Positions 9,976-20,281 are shown, counted from the stretch's first letter. The stretch: 64,000 nucleotides of DNA from Nigrospora sphaerica (GCA_018287875.1 JAGVVL010000022.1:124001-188000); one strand, 5' to 3'. Notes: generated by a model not told the origin, from the sequence alone. Numbers and translations: made by a program.

Positions 9976-10692
9976 ATGCTTCAAAGCACGTTGGCACCAC
10001 TGGTCGACCAAGTAGACATATGCTTCCTCAGCCCGGTAAACGACATACCACAGTGGACGGCGGATGAAGACGTCCGAGATCTCCTAAACCCAATCTGCAG
10101 ACAACTAGGGGAACAATCTTTGAGCATGATGATCGACCCTTCGCTACCACCTTTCGGTAGCGGGACGGCGCCAGGGTCCCCCAAATCACCCACCCACAGC
10201 CCCGAAATCAAGACCGCGGCCGCAGTCGCCGTGGCCAACCTCCAAAGAAGCAGTGGCGATGCTCCAACCTCCCCTTCCGTCCCAGGCTGTAACCCGCCAC
10301 CGCCTCGGCAGCGCTACCCCCACGGCCTGACGCCCTCCACCGCGCTGGCGCGCGAGAAGAACCGCGTCGCGGCCAAAAAGTGCCGGCGTAAGAAAATAGT
10401 CGAGGAGCGCGTTCTTAAAGAGCACAAGAAGGCGCTACACGCTCAGCACGTAATCCTGCAGGAGGCCGCCGACTACCTGGTCAACGAGGTGTTCATGCTC
10501 AAGCACGAGATTCTGCACCACGCCGGCTGCGGCTTCATCCCTATCGACAATTATATCGCCCATGCTGCGAACGAGACCTCATTGACTTGGTTCAACACAC
10601 CCCTATCAACGCGCCTGGCGGCTGGCCCAGGGAACACCCTTGTAGCAACCCGTACCGTTCCAGAGGTGTCCCAGCGATCAGTGCGCGATTAG
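9976..10692 (+). CDS. bZIP transcription factor (paralogue 1)
   Basis: A 238-residue, single-exon nuclear regulator. The basic region at residues 126-140 carries the bZIP signature N129-x7-R137, followed by an amphipathic zipper at about 144-180. The N-terminal 120 residues are Pro/Ser-rich and acidic at the very start. Just after the zipper is a GCGFIPIDNYIA segment that is nearly repeated in the bZIP protein at 22403-23065, marking the two as paralogues. The gene lies between a Harbinger element and a LINE fragment. No regulatory site was identified. The bZIP assignment is firm; target genes are unknown. Confidence 0.88.
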   Translation: MLQSTLAPLVDQVDICFLSPVNDIPQWTADEDVRDLLNPICRQLGEQSLSMMIDPSLPPFGSGTAPGSPKSPTHSPEIKTAAAVAVANLQRSSGDAPTSPSVPGCNPPPPRQRYPHGLTPSTALAREKNRVAAKKCRRKKIVEERVLKEHKKALHAQHVILQEAADYLVNEVFMLKHEILHHAGCGFIPIDNYIAHAANETSLTWFNTPLSTRLAAGPGNTLVATRTVPEVSQRSVRD

Positions 10693-11094
10693 CGTGATAC
10701 CACGGAGTTTCGTTGTTTTTTGGGCGGTATGCGTGTCCTTCCCTCTCCTTTCGACTGTTTGGGATACGAGTTGCGATAGATTCAGGACACCACGGTTTGG
10801 ATGCAAACCCGGTCATCATCTTCAGAATCAGCACGAATCTTGACAGGTTCTGGTCTAGTCGTTGTCGCAGAGCCCTAGGTGGCTTTTGGGCGCGCCGCTC
10901 AGCAAGCAAAGCAAGGAAGGGGTGCAAGGGTCTGTTTATGTGTATGACTGCATCGGTCGATGGGATGCTATAAACACCAGTCATTTCTGATTTAGTCAGT
11001 CCTCTCCATGAGGACAAACGTTTTTGGCGCCAAAAGCCCTAAAATTTATGGAAATGTATTGTGTACTAGCGATCATCCGCATTCTAATCCAAAC
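10693..11094. other. Short intergenic gap
   Basis: Sequence between the bZIP gene and the LINE fragment. No coding or repeat structure recognised, apart from the 11 bp target duplication that begins at 11095. Confidence 0.5.
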
Positions 11095-11105
11095 AAAGGC
11101 CCGAG

Positions 11106-11617
11106 TCCCCGACGTTCCTGACCGCAAGAGGTGGCTAAACGGATGGCTGGCTGGAGACCCAACACACAAGGTTGAGGAGAGAGACTGGCTCCAGAGATGG
11201 CATCAAAGCCAGATATCACGGCAAAACCAGACATCGCGAGCCCCAGCCGCAACCAAAAAGCCGCCAGACAAGCACGTCCTCAAACTTCATAAGAGCCTCC
11301 CCAAGGCGGAGAGTTCGATCCTCGTCCAGGCAAGGACTGGCAAGATTGGGCTGCGAGACTTCCTCTTTAGAAGTAGGGTTCCAGGCTTCGATAGCCCATG
11401 GTGCGGCTGCGGTCAAGGCAGGGAGACGGTCCGGCATATCCTCGTTTTCTGCCCAAGGGAGAGAGGAAGACGAGAGCATCTCGTCCAAGCTCTAAGAGAA
11501 CCGATAGACACGGACAGGATGCTCGATACCCCAGGGAAAGCAGGGATTATAGCGAGATGGCTACTCCGTTCGGGCAGGCTGGGCATGTTCAAGCTGGCAA
11601 ATCAACTTATCAGCTAG
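11106..11617 (+). pseudogene. C-terminal fragment of LINE ORF2
   Basis: Open to the normal ORF2 stop (LANQLIS) and containing the C-terminal Cys/His cluster (WCGCGQGRETVRHILVFC), but lacking the endonuclease and reverse transcriptase. It cannot support transposition. The few substitutions relative to the full-length copy are mostly conservative. Confidence 0.88.
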
Positions 11618-11810
11618 GAAGCGGACACGCTGAGCCCGATCTCGGTATGGCAGGTCAGAGAGCAGATAGAAGCGGTGCGACGCAGCGGACCCTAGGTGTT
11701 TCATCCGGCCGGACGTCAGCCCGGAACGGTTTTCCTAGGCTCAGATATGCAGGGGGTCCTCATGGCCTAGATAGGTCGCTAGGTGTAAGAACGATAATAA
11801 TAATAATAAT
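11106..11810 (+). mobile_element. 5'-truncated Tad1-like LINE
   Basis: This 705 bp piece is highly similar to the 3' end of the LINE at 2382-7226: the last roughly 170 codons of ORF2, the 3' UTR and a (TAA)n tail. It is flanked by a perfect 11 bp direct repeat, AAAGGCCCGAG, at 11095-11105 and 11811-11821. Truncation at the 5' end plus a target duplication is the usual outcome of incomplete reverse transcription. The insertion is independent of the full-length copy. Confidence 0.92.
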
Positions 11811-11854
11811 AAAGGCCCGAGAACTTTCGGAATTGCCCAAACATCAAGGGCTAA

Positions 11855-11923
11855 TATTATTATTATCATTATTATTCTTACACATAGCAACCTATTTCGG
11901 CCATGAGGACCCCCTGCGTATCT
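11855..11923 (-). mobile_element. Very short LINE 3' end in opposite orientation
   Basis: About 69 bp matching the extreme 3' end of the Tad1-like LINE on the minus strand, including the ATT-rich tail and the block around ATTTCGGCCATGAGGACC. It faces the plus-strand fragment at 11106-11810 tail to tail, with about 33 bp between them. It is either a severely truncated second insertion or a rearrangement remnant. Confidence 0.8.
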
Positions 11924-12537
11924 AAAAGTGCGTTCAGTCGCGTTAGAACCAGGGTCTCGTCAAAGGGCGAAGGGGTAAATTGATATCCAGTGACTGAAAA
12001 ATACCCACAATATCGACGCTGCAGGGAATCACGAGAAACGAAATAATCAAAGCAAAAAAAGAAGCATTCGTAGCAGCAGAGTACGTTTGAATCTATCTCC
12101 ATTGAGTCGATATCAGTACAGATGGTATCGCGCCACACGCCGGCTTTTGCGACTGTCTAGAGATCGCAAGAAGCATCCAGGCAGCACCACGCCACGATAA
12201 GCCGATGCATAGAATTGGTTCCGTCTATACCCACAATACCAGAAAGGCACATCAGGCGGGGAATCATGTTGGAAGGATCGGGAGCTGTTATACGTCCTTT
12301 GGTATTTCATCAAAGAAAGAACCAGGCCTTGTGTATGGGTGTTTGAAATCTGGTACTTCCATAGGTAGGAGAAATTAGGAACCAGAAGCAGCAAGTGGAC
12401 GGAGTAGGAAAAGACCAGTATGCCACTGATTTTGTTTGACATACAGTGAATTCAGCATTAGATCTTGAATCTTTTCGTCGTATAATAGCGATTTTTCGTA
12501 TAACTGAGTAGAAATGGACACGAAGAGAGCAAGAGAC
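11924..12537. other. Intergenic stretch, nothing recognised
   Basis: AT-rich sequence downstream of the hydrolase gene (which reads leftwards). Short open frames are present, but none has a recognisable domain or compositional support. Confidence 0.5.
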
Positions 12538-14139
12538 TCATTTTCTGCAATACTTTTGAACCACATGACAGATTCTGTCCTGGTCCTTCGGACTCTCAAA
12601 CATTTGACCATGATCTCGTCCCACAAACCATAATATCTCCACACCACTTTGCGTGATGTACCCATGGTTACGTTGTTGCCCGAAGTCCCGAAGCGCAGCT
12701 GACTGCGCCCCCGCGCAGCCGCCCCCGCCTTGTCCTGAAGGAAGCCACTCTTCATCCCCTGCGAGATACTGGGCCACCGCGAGCGTGTCGACTATCAAGT
12801 CGTGCTCAGCAAGGCAGACAGCCACCTTCCTCCGCTTCTGGACTTGTGCTTCGAAAGCGATTTCGCCATCGATCTCTGGCCCTTCTAAACCTAAGAGCTC
12901 CGACTTCCAGACAATATTCTCCTTCCAGAAGAAATGACGACCAAGTGTGTGAGCGATACCCAGGTCTGTGCTGGCGAAATAGTGAAGCTGCCATTCGTTT
13001 GCCCTCCGGGGTTGTCGCCGCGTGAAGTTGTAAGCAACGTCAGGGAGATGGAGTAATATACTCACAGGGTCGATGAGCACAACAGAGCTCATTCGAGGGC
13101 CCAGTTCCTTGGAATGTACCACGTGCGTGGCAAGTGTCGTCCCGTATGAATGCGCGGCCAACGCGAACTTGTCCCATCCGTGCGCATCCAGGACCAAGCC
13201 AAGCTCCCTCAGAAACCTGACTTTACCCAACGGCGTCCCAGTCAGGCGGAACGAGACAGGCAGTATCTCAACAGCGATCACGCCAATTTGCGCATCACCG
13301 CCGTCCACCTTGCTGATCTTTGATAACCAAGGCATATATGGCCAGAGCCCGATACCGATTCCATGAAAAAAGACGATCGGCAGCTTATCCCTTGCCGTAT
13401 GAGGACGATGCCAATAGCTGATTTCGGGGGAAACCGACCGCCTCTTCGCAAGAAGACTCTGTGCCCTAGGCGGAAGAACTGAGAACAAAGACGAGACGGC
13501 CTGGGCGTGGTACTCGAATCCCTTGGCCCACAATATGCAATGCGTGGCCGAATCCACAACGGCAACCATGACAAACCACACGAAGCTTCGGTAGCGGATC
13601 TCAATGGCGTCCAGCGTAAGTCTAAGGCTCTGCGCCTGGCCCCTACCCTCGGTGAATTTCCTCCCCCGGCGTATTTCCACGATCCGGATGAACTCTTCCA
13701 CTTGGGAATCGTCAGCTTCGGTCTGATGGCCTGGCGCGCAGTCGAAAAAAGCCCAGAGAAAGAAGTCGCGCACGTTTTCGCGCTTGATTTCGGTCGTTTC
13801 CGAGCCCAGGAACCACATGCGAATATAGCGATCCAAATCTGGTACGTGGTCTATGCAGCGCAAGAATAGCGCGCGTCGTTCCGCCGGGACCATTCCTGGG
13901 GGGTGTCGGGCTTCCTGCTTTAAGCGCAAGCTGTATGGCAGGTAGATGAAGGTCGCGTACAGCAGATCTAGAATGCAGTAGCCGAGCGCGACCTTGCCGA
14001 AGAGGTGCGACAGGGCTGTCCGGCCACAGCATAGGACCAGAAGGGAAAGAGCAAGCGATACCAGGAGCGTGCCATATTGAAGCAGGAATATACAGGTACG
14101 GATGAAGATGAGTTGGTATACTGACGTGCCGATCATCAT
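12538..14139 (-). CDS. Membrane-anchored alpha/beta-hydrolase
   Basis: A 533-residue single-exon protein. The first 70 residues contain two or three hydrophobic segments (about 9-38 and 48-70), suggesting membrane anchoring, with a further hydrophobic stretch near 186-205. The hydrolase core follows: an oxyanion-hole strand FFHGIGIG (257-264), nucleophile elbow AAHSYGTT with Ser331, a likely acid residue D447 in AEHDLIVD, and His510 in GRDHGQMF. Such enzymes cleave esters, amides or related bonds, and the substrate cannot be told from sequence. The frame is intact with no sign of decay, which stands out among broken neighbours. It has no partner genes nearby. Confidence 0.85.
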   Translation of the reverse strand: MMIGTSVYQLIFIRTCIFLLQYGTLLVSLALSLLVLCCGRTALSHLFGKVALGYCILDLLYATFIYLPYSLRLKQEARHPPGMVPAERRALFLRCIDHVPDLDRYIRMWFLGSETTEIKRENVRDFFLWAFFDCAPGHQTEADDSQVEEFIRIVEIRRGRKFTEGRGQAQSLRLTLDAIEIRYRSFVWFVMVAVVDSATHCILWAKGFEYHAQAVSSLFSVLPPRAQSLLAKRRSVSPEISYWHRPHTARDKLPIVFFHGIGIGLWPYMPWLSKISKVDGGDAQIGVIAVEILPVSFRLTGTPLGKVRFLRELGLVLDAHGWDKFALAAHSYGTTLATHVVHSKELGPRMSSVVLIDPVSILLHLPDVAYNFTRRQPRRANEWQLHYFASTDLGIAHTLGRHFFWKENIVWKSELLGLEGPEIDGEIAFEAQVQKRRKVAVCLAEHDLIVDTLAVAQYLAGDEEWLPSGQGGGGCAGAQSAALRDFGQQRNHGYITQSGVEILWFVGRDHGQMFESPKDQDRICHVVQKYCRK

Positions 14140-15020
14140 AGATATGTTTGCGGCGTTTCAACGTCTCGGGTGTGTAAGTATTGAGCCAGAGAGCGTCTAA
14201 AGCTGTGCACGAACGCGCAATGTTGTTTAAATAAAGTTGCTGATCAACGCGCAAGCTGAGCAGAAGCGAACTGGAGCCTCGATAAAAAACAGAAGCACAT
14301 TCTTCCAACCACATGTATTTCACATGTAAAGCATCGATGCGACTGTTGAGTGGGCGCTACCGTGCTTAAGCAAAATGTTGAGGCCCACTCATCATACGAT
14401 GTAGCATGTGGCTAAACCTCGTGACACCGCCAGTAAAAACAGTGAGGTATCGCTTGTTAACGTGTGCTACGACCACGAACCTACTTGGGAGGGCTTCCGT
14501 TGCATTCGTGTATTTACTTGGCTGCGTTGGACAGCAGTGGATCAATGCACTCCAGCACCTTCGTCGACAGCGGTTCCCTCACCACCTGGGTCCCGCCCCG
14601 CCCCCGCTGGTCTGAACGCTTGTGCAACCTCAACGAAAATGCCTTCGCGTACGTATCGCGCAATGGAGGAGCCGACTGAGTGATTGGAGATGCCAAAAGC
14701 CGGAAACAATATCGTCCCCTTGTTGTATCATTTGCCTAACATGTGCGTCTTATTCCTTGGTGCTGTATAGGTAATCCCAGGAACCGAAGTGCCGAGGTGG
14801 ATGGCGTCACATTTCTCGGCATTTATGTTCTGCTACACTATGGGTCTCGCAGAAAATCACATGTCATAGGCTCGGCTTCCGGTAGCTAGCTACTGGACGT
14901 CATCGCATCTCACAACAGATTCACACTGATCCGCATCTATATTTTTCCAGAGCCCAAGGAAGTAATGGCTCCGGATAGGAGGTAGCTTTCATTTCGTAGC
15001 AGGCTGTGGGTGCACATTTA
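14140..15020. other. Intergenic stretch upstream of the hydrolase
   Basis: Presumed 5' flank and promoter of the hydrolase gene, plus non-coding sequence up to Harbinger copy B. Several overlapping short frames near 14406-14683 lack any recognisable domain. No clear core promoter motif can be singled out. Confidence 0.45.
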
Positions 15021-15233
15021 GGCCCTGATCGGCCAGGTTTGGACACGTTTTGGGGACACGCCTCGAAACACGCTCCATCCCTGTCTGCCAAGCGCCCTAG
15101 AGGAGGTACCACACTACATCAAAATAGGTTAACTTGGTGGCGAATCCAGTGAGGAGATGCTTCTTCCCCGCTCTCAATGGGATCCAGCGTTGCACCTGCA
15201 GCTGCAAGCCCCTTGCACTTGTTGATCGTCACG

Positions 15234-16525
15234 ATGTCTAAGATCGAAGGTTTTGGTGTTGAGCCCCCCCAAGAGAGCCAGAATAGCCAGGGTAGCCAGG
15301 TCAGCCTGGCTCGGTCCTCCATTAACGTCTATACGCAGCAGCAACCACCACCACAGCAACTGACGCCCTCGCCAACCTCGCTGCCAGTGAGCCCAGCCCT
15401 CAAGCCAGCAGTGCTGACTGGTTCCAGGACAGAGTGGCGTTGCCAGACGAGCCTACACCGAGCCCTCCAGTCGGAATAGAGATCGACACTGACCCCGAGC
15501 CGTCTCCGCGGCAGGCTTCTGCCAACCGAAATAAGTCTGAGGTCCTTCATAACTTGACACCACCTTCCACGCAGCTACGAAGGTCAGGACGAAAGAGGAA
15601 GCCAACCACTCGCACTGCGCGTCGCGCTATAACGCAGCGTTTCTCCTGGACGCCAGAACTGCGCGCCGTATTTATAGGTGTTGTTCTGGACTGCAAGAGG
15701 TAGCAGATGCTGGAGCTCGGCAGGTATGGCGAGATGAAGAAGGCCTACATGAAGATGTCAGAGATGATGGTCTCGAAAGGGTTCCCAGCATCGCACTGGG
15801 CCTGGCATAGGTGCGAGGCTCGGTATAAGGAAGCCAAAAAGCGCTGGTTACAGTGGCAACAGATAGAGAGGTCCGGTCCAGGCCCTGACCACCGAGGCTT
15901 CATGCAAGCGTCTCGCGAAACTTTCAAGGCTCTATTCGCGAAGGACCCTTCTGCTCGTTGGATGCTGACAGAGCCTCTCTTACGAACAGATGCGTATCGA
16001 GAGGTATTTGAGGCAGTCCACAGCACTGGCAGATGGATTAGAGAGTCCGGAGAGGAGGACGACATACCGTCAGACCTACAAACCAACATTGAGGATCCGG
16101 TACCAGATTCTCTTGGCGAGACTCCAGCTGACCACCTTGAAGAAGGCTTCACTGTTGATCCAGCCGACCAGGACCCATTCGCAAGCCCTTCGCCAGTGCC
16201 ACGAGAGTCCAGCTCGCTGCCAAGTCGTTCATCCATATCGAGGCGGAGAGGCGCTGTAAGGGGCACTAGAGTCGCCTTGGATAGCGAAGGCCTTACCAAC
16301 GCTGCCAACGCGTTAGTTAACGACTCGGTCGAGCGTGCGCGCGCTGACATACGCGCTGCGGCTAGGATCGTCAGGACCCTGGATGGACTCACTCAAGCAC
16401 AGCGCTTTCGAGCGTCTTCGCAAATCATCTTTGATCCTATACGGGCGCTGATCTTTCTGGAACAGCTAGAGGAGACGCGAGTCGACTATCTCCTGGATTT
16501 ATTAGGTGCTATAAAAAGCATATAA
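15234..16525 (+). pseudogene. Harbinger B Myb/SANT-like accessory protein, broken
   Basis: Homologous along its length to the copy A protein (7227-8519). It starts at ATG 15234 (MSKIEGFGVEP), shifts frame between about 15430 and 15480, and has a TAG at 15701-15703 inside the Myb/SANT-like domain. The frame then continues to 16525. The domain block SHWAWHRCEARYKEAKKRW corresponds to SQWTWTKCRSRFKECKKRW in copy A. Its 3' end overlaps the decayed 3' end of the opposing transposase gene. Confidence 0.8.
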
Positions 16526-16730
16526 CCCTTGGCAAGGCCCGTTAGCAACCAAGGGCCTAGTACCAATAACGCCAGCAGCACCCTCAGGAGCCCTCAGGAG
16601 CCTCACCAGAGGCTTCATAATCGTTTCTAAGGACGTGGGCTTCGTGCTGAGCTCAGAGCTCTTCAGTAATCTGTTCGCGTAAGGTCTTGGATCCCTTCTG
16701 ACCGATGCGGTGGACTGCTTGCTGACGTGC

Positions 16731-17897
16731 CTATTCCAGGACTGCCCTCTCGCGATCAGTCCGGCCTTCTTCTTCGTCTCCATTGATAGGCGTAACACCG
16801 GCCATTAACAGGAAGTTGTGGAGGCCGCAGACAGCGTATATGATACGGATCTGTGTCTTGAGATTGTACTCTGGTGGCGAGGATCGGAGGATCTTCCATC
16901 TGCATTTTAAGAGACCAAAGGTCCTCTCCACCACGTTGCGAATACGCGCATGGCGAAGGTTATACAGCTCCTCTGGCGTCGCAGGGGCCCTGTTGAATTC
17001 CTGTTGCCAGTATCGCGTGGCTAGCCATGGCACAATCAAGCCTCGTCTCCCCCCAAAGCCAGCGTCTCCAAGGTAGAAGCGTTCCTCTGGCAGCCGAAAA
17101 GAGCAACTGAGAGCCTCTCTTAACAGCCTGCTGTCATGCATCGAGCCCTCAGCGCCAGCTAACACATACGAGAACGCAGTGCTGAACCTGACTGCGGCGA
17201 AGACGTTCTGCGAAGGCGCACTCAGCTTGCGGCCATACCATGGGCCCTGGGCTCCTGTTGGTAGGTAATCCCTAATTACCGTGCCATTTACAGCACCAAT
17301 ACAGCCGCTGAAGCCATCGTATCGCTTCCTTCTCGTTGGCTCAATATCTGCTGATATATTTTGTGGGCTAGGCTGCGTAACGAAAGCTCGAAAGAGGACC
17401 TGCATAGCGATGACAACTGTATGGAAGGTTGTTGATACCGAGCTCTGCGCACACAAGAAACAGTGCGAGGCGTTTCTCTGCGGCTCTGCAAAAGCACAGG
17501 TCTATAGGAAAATAAGCAGTTTCTGCGGAGATGTTTGGTACTGCGTATCGGCAAGGCCGGCGTTGGTCTCGAGCCAGTGTAGCAGTCGCCAGAACTGGGG
17601 CTTCGGTAAGCGAAACGTCTCCTGGAACTGTTTTGGCGACCCCTTCAACAGCTGGTCGATGTGGTGTAACGCAGCAATGAAGCCTCCTGGGTGGATGACT
17701 TGACGCTGGCGTTGGCGCAACTGGCGGTGCTGGTGCTGCTCGATTAGGTGCATCATAAGCGTACGCGTCACGAGCCTCACGAACTGCCTCCTGCGCTCTC
17801 GACAGCGCTGCTGCGTAGTCGATATCGACAGGTCCTTGATCACTAGTACTGGCGCTGACGCAGGGGCGCTGATGGATAGGTTCCCAATAGTCGCCAT
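16731..17897 (-). pseudogene. Harbinger B DDE transposase, broken
   Basis: It starts at 17897 (MATIGNLSIS). A TAG at 17502-17504 replaces the Trp codon found in copy A (LLIFLW), and the frame continues unshifted to another TAG at 16731-16733, with more coding-like sequence beyond. The first catalytic Asp is also gone: GAIDGT in copy A is GAVNGT here (GAT to AAT). The second Asp (GSMHDSRLL) and the Glu (VVERTFG) remain. The TGG-to-TAG and GAT-to-AAT changes are transitions, as repeat-induced point mutation would give, but the number is too small to prove that cause. Confidence 0.85.
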
Positions 17898-17919
17898 GGG
17901 GTTGACTTGATTTTTTATA

Positions 17920-17964
17920 ACGTAGGTGCCACCCATGTGGCGCACCCAACCAAGTGGCGCACCT
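17920..17964 (+). repeat. Left terminal inverted repeat of the pogo-like element
   Basis: Begins ACGTAGGTGCCA and contains GTGGCGCAC twice. It pairs with 19735-19779 with two mismatches and is preceded by TA. Confidence 0.93.
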
Positions 17965-18017
17965 ACTGCTAAATCGCGATCGATCAACTTCACGACATTA
18001 CACATCCACAAATAAAA

Positions 18018-19661
18018 ATGGCTGCCTCTTCTCAAGAAGCTCAATTAATCCTTGCTATCCAATCTCTTGAAAATAACCCTCAAAGTAGCCGCCGAGCGAC
18101 CGCGAAGATCTACAGCGTCCCAGAAACCACCCTACGTCGAAGAATGGCCGGCACGCCTTCGAAGGCCGAGCAGGGCAGCGCAACTTCTCGATTAACGAGA
18201 CTGGAAGAAAGGGTGATTGTTGAATACATAATTGACCTGGATTCGCGAGGGTTCTCACCCCGGCTGCGCGACGTGGAAGATATGGCCAATGTTATTGCCG
18301 AGGCGCGTGACGCGTCACGCGTCGGGACGCATTGGGCCTCGAACTTCATCAAGCGACAACCACAGCTGAAAACGCGTCTTTCGCGTGTGTACGACTACCA
18401 GAGGGCCCTCTGCGAGGATCCTGAAAAGATTGCGGCTTGGTTCGAGCTTTTCCGCAGCATGAAAGCGAAGTTCGGCATCCTCGACGACGATATGTACAAC
18501 TTCGACGAGACCGGCTTCATAATGGGCCAGATCGCGTCCTCTATGGTCGTTACGGGTGCTGATCGCGGCGGGAAACAAAAGAAGATCCAGCCTGGCAACC
18601 GGGAATGGGCTACCGCGATCCAAGGCGTGTGTGCGGATGGCTGGTGCGTTCCGCCGTTCATAGCGGTAAAGGGCAAGACTCATCTCGCGAACTGGTACGC
18701 CGACAGCACCCTACCACGCGACTGGGTAATTAAACCGACCTTAAATGGATGGACCAACAACGAGACAGGCCTGGACTGGGTTCGGCATTTCGATAAACAC
18801 ACGGCGTCGCGCGCAAAAGGTCAATATCGGTTATTAGTGATCGACGGGCACGAGAGCCACGTTTCGGCCGATTTCCAGGCTTTCTGCAGGGAGAAGAACA
18901 TCATCACGATCTCTATGCCTCCGCACTCGTCGCATCTTCTCCAGCCACTTGACGTTGGGTGTTTTGGTCCACTAAAGCGGGCGTACGGTCGCGAGATCGA
19001 AGGGTTTATGAAATCGCACGTAAACCACATCACGAAGGCTGAGTTCCTTATCGCCTTCCAGGCCGCATTTTCAAAGGTCTTTACACCCGACAATGTCAAG
19101 GCCGGATTTAAAGGAGCCGGTATAGTTCCTCTCGACCCGGATAGGGTCATATCGAAGCTCGATGTGAAGTTGTCGACGCCTTCACCGACAAGGAGCCTCC
19201 CAGCCGCGACCATCCCATGGGCCTCTCAGACGCCGCATAACCCAACCGAGGCGACTTCACAGACGGACTTCATTAAAAGTCGAGTCCGCCGTCACCAGGG
19301 AAGCTCACCGACACCGATTTTATCGGCAGTTGACCAGATTGCGAAGGGTACGATGGCGATTATGCACGAGAATGCCCTCTTGAAGGCTGAGATCCGTTGC
19401 CTTCGAGAAGCAAATATCGGCCTCGCTAAACGTCGTAGGGCAAAGAAAACACATGTAAGGCAAGGGGGAACACTTACTATCGCCGAAGGACAAGATCTCA
19501 TAGATCAAAAGGATGCGGATACACAGTTGAGGGAGGAAACGCGTGCGGGTAGTAGTCGTGCAAGGAAGGCGCAGCCGCGCGAAAGGCGCTGTGGCATCTG
19601 CGGAAAGACCGGTCATAATGCGCGCACCTGTGTAATGGTTGAAGAAACATCCGAAGAGTAG
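18018..19661 (+). CDS. pogo/Fot1-like DDE_1 transposase
   Basis: An intact 547-residue enzyme that would excise and reinsert the surrounding element. An N-terminal psq-type helix-turn-helix (about 5-45) and a CENP-B/Tc5-type DNA-binding domain (about 60-125) precede the DDE_1 nuclease. The catalytic acids are D163 (YNFDETGF), D276 (LLVIDGHESH) and D312 (LLQPLDVG), a DDD triad as in Fot1. The C-terminus has a basic/coiled stretch (about 450-480) and a CCHC zinc knuckle at 525-538, seen in several fungal pogo transposases. The start lies 98 bp inside the left inverted repeat. No frame damage is visible. Confidence 0.93.
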   Translation: MAASSQEAQLILAIQSLENNPQSSRRATAKIYSVPETTLRRRMAGTPSKAEQGSATSRLTRLEERVIVEYIIDLDSRGFSPRLRDVEDMANVIAEARDASRVGTHWASNFIKRQPQLKTRLSRVYDYQRALCEDPEKIAAWFELFRSMKAKFGILDDDMYNFDETGFIMGQIASSMVVTGADRGGKQKKIQPGNREWATAIQGVCADGWCVPPFIAVKGKTHLANWYADSTLPRDWVIKPTLNGWTNNETGLDWVRHFDKHTASRAKGQYRLLVIDGHESHVSADFQAFCREKNIITISMPPHSSHLLQPLDVGCFGPLKRAYGREIEGFMKSHVNHITKAEFLIAFQAAFSKVFTPDNVKAGFKGAGIVPLDPDRVISKLDVKLSTPSPTRSLPAATIPWASQTPHNPTEATSQTDFIKSRVRRHQGSSPTPILSAVDQIAKGTMAIMHENALLKAEIRCLREANIGLAKRRRAKKTHVRQGGTLTIAEGQDLIDQKDADTQLREETRAGSSRARKAQPRERRCGICGKTGHNARTCVMVEETSEE

Positions 19662-19734
19662 GATTCCGATCAGTTTGGATTGATTTAGGGCGGTTTGGTT
19701 GAGTAATCGATTGATTAGTCGCGAGAGTGCTCTG

Positions 19735-19779
19735 AGGTGCGCCACTTGGTTGGATGCGCCACATGGATGGCACCTACGT
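19735..19779 (-). repeat. Right terminal inverted repeat of the pogo-like element
   Basis: Inverted match of 17920-17964 with two C/T differences, followed by TA. Confidence 0.93.
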
Positions 19780-19781
19780 TA

Positions 19782-20281
19782 TAGAAACGATGTAAAATTT
19801 ATATAGTTATGGCATGTCGCTTCTACGACCATGTCTTTGATGAGTTTACATAGATTTAGAAAAATATAGTTTTAGGACTGGGAACAGTCAACACCAGTAT
19901 CCACGCAAGTATCCGTTTCCAAGTGGCCGTCTTAGATGTGGGGTAAAATATCCATTCCATAATTATGAGCAATATATGACATTGAAGGTATCTTCATCGA
20001 GATCATGAGAATTTAGCGCTGTATTGATGATATACCAGTGTCCAGGTGACTCCTGATGCAACTCACCAATATCAGGTTGAACCCAAAGGGCTAGAGCTTT
20101 TTGTGAAGGAGACCATTGTTTAGGTTTTATCATTGACTAGTTGGTTTTGGTTGATTTAAGGTGTTGAGGATGGGTCATCGATCTATTAAGCTTGGAGGTG
20201 CGAGACAATGACTCACTGGATTAGATAGCCACTGACCTGTAAGCGACGTGGAAACTTGCGCAGTGGAAGTACGAAGTAATA
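19782..20281. other. AT-rich gap between two pogo-like elements
   Basis: No gene or recognisable Harbinger right end was found here, although this is where the remainder of copy B would be expected if the pogo-like insertion were simple. Confidence 0.5.

Larger units (their letters stand above)
15021..17919. mobile_element. PIF/Harbinger-like transposon, copy B, right side disrupted
   Basis: It has the same architecture as copy A: Myb-like ORF on + and transposase on -, overlapping tail to tail around 16502-16525. The left terminus GGCCCTGATC at 15021 follows TTA, consistent with a TWA target site. A pogo-like element begins at 17920, just 22 bp upstream of the transposase start, and no convincing Harbinger end is seen beyond it, so the right terminus may be lost. 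Both genes carry stop codons or shifts, so the copy is dead. Confidence 0.8.
17920..19779 (+). mobile_element. Fot1/pogo-like DNA transposon, apparently intact
   Basis: An 1860 bp element with 45 bp terminal inverted repeats (17920-17964 and 19735-19779) that differ at two positions only, both C/T. It is flanked by TA on each side (17918-17919, 19780-19781), the expected target duplication. Each repeat contains two copies of a GTGGCGCAC-like word, probable transposase binding sites. It encodes one uninterrupted transposase. Near-identical ends and an open frame suggest recent movement, into Harbinger copy B. Confidence 0.93.

Noticed and set aside
10592..11017. 141-codon minus-strand frame beside the bZIP gene
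   Set aside because: It overlaps the 3' end of the bZIP coding sequence in antisense and lacks any recognisable feature.
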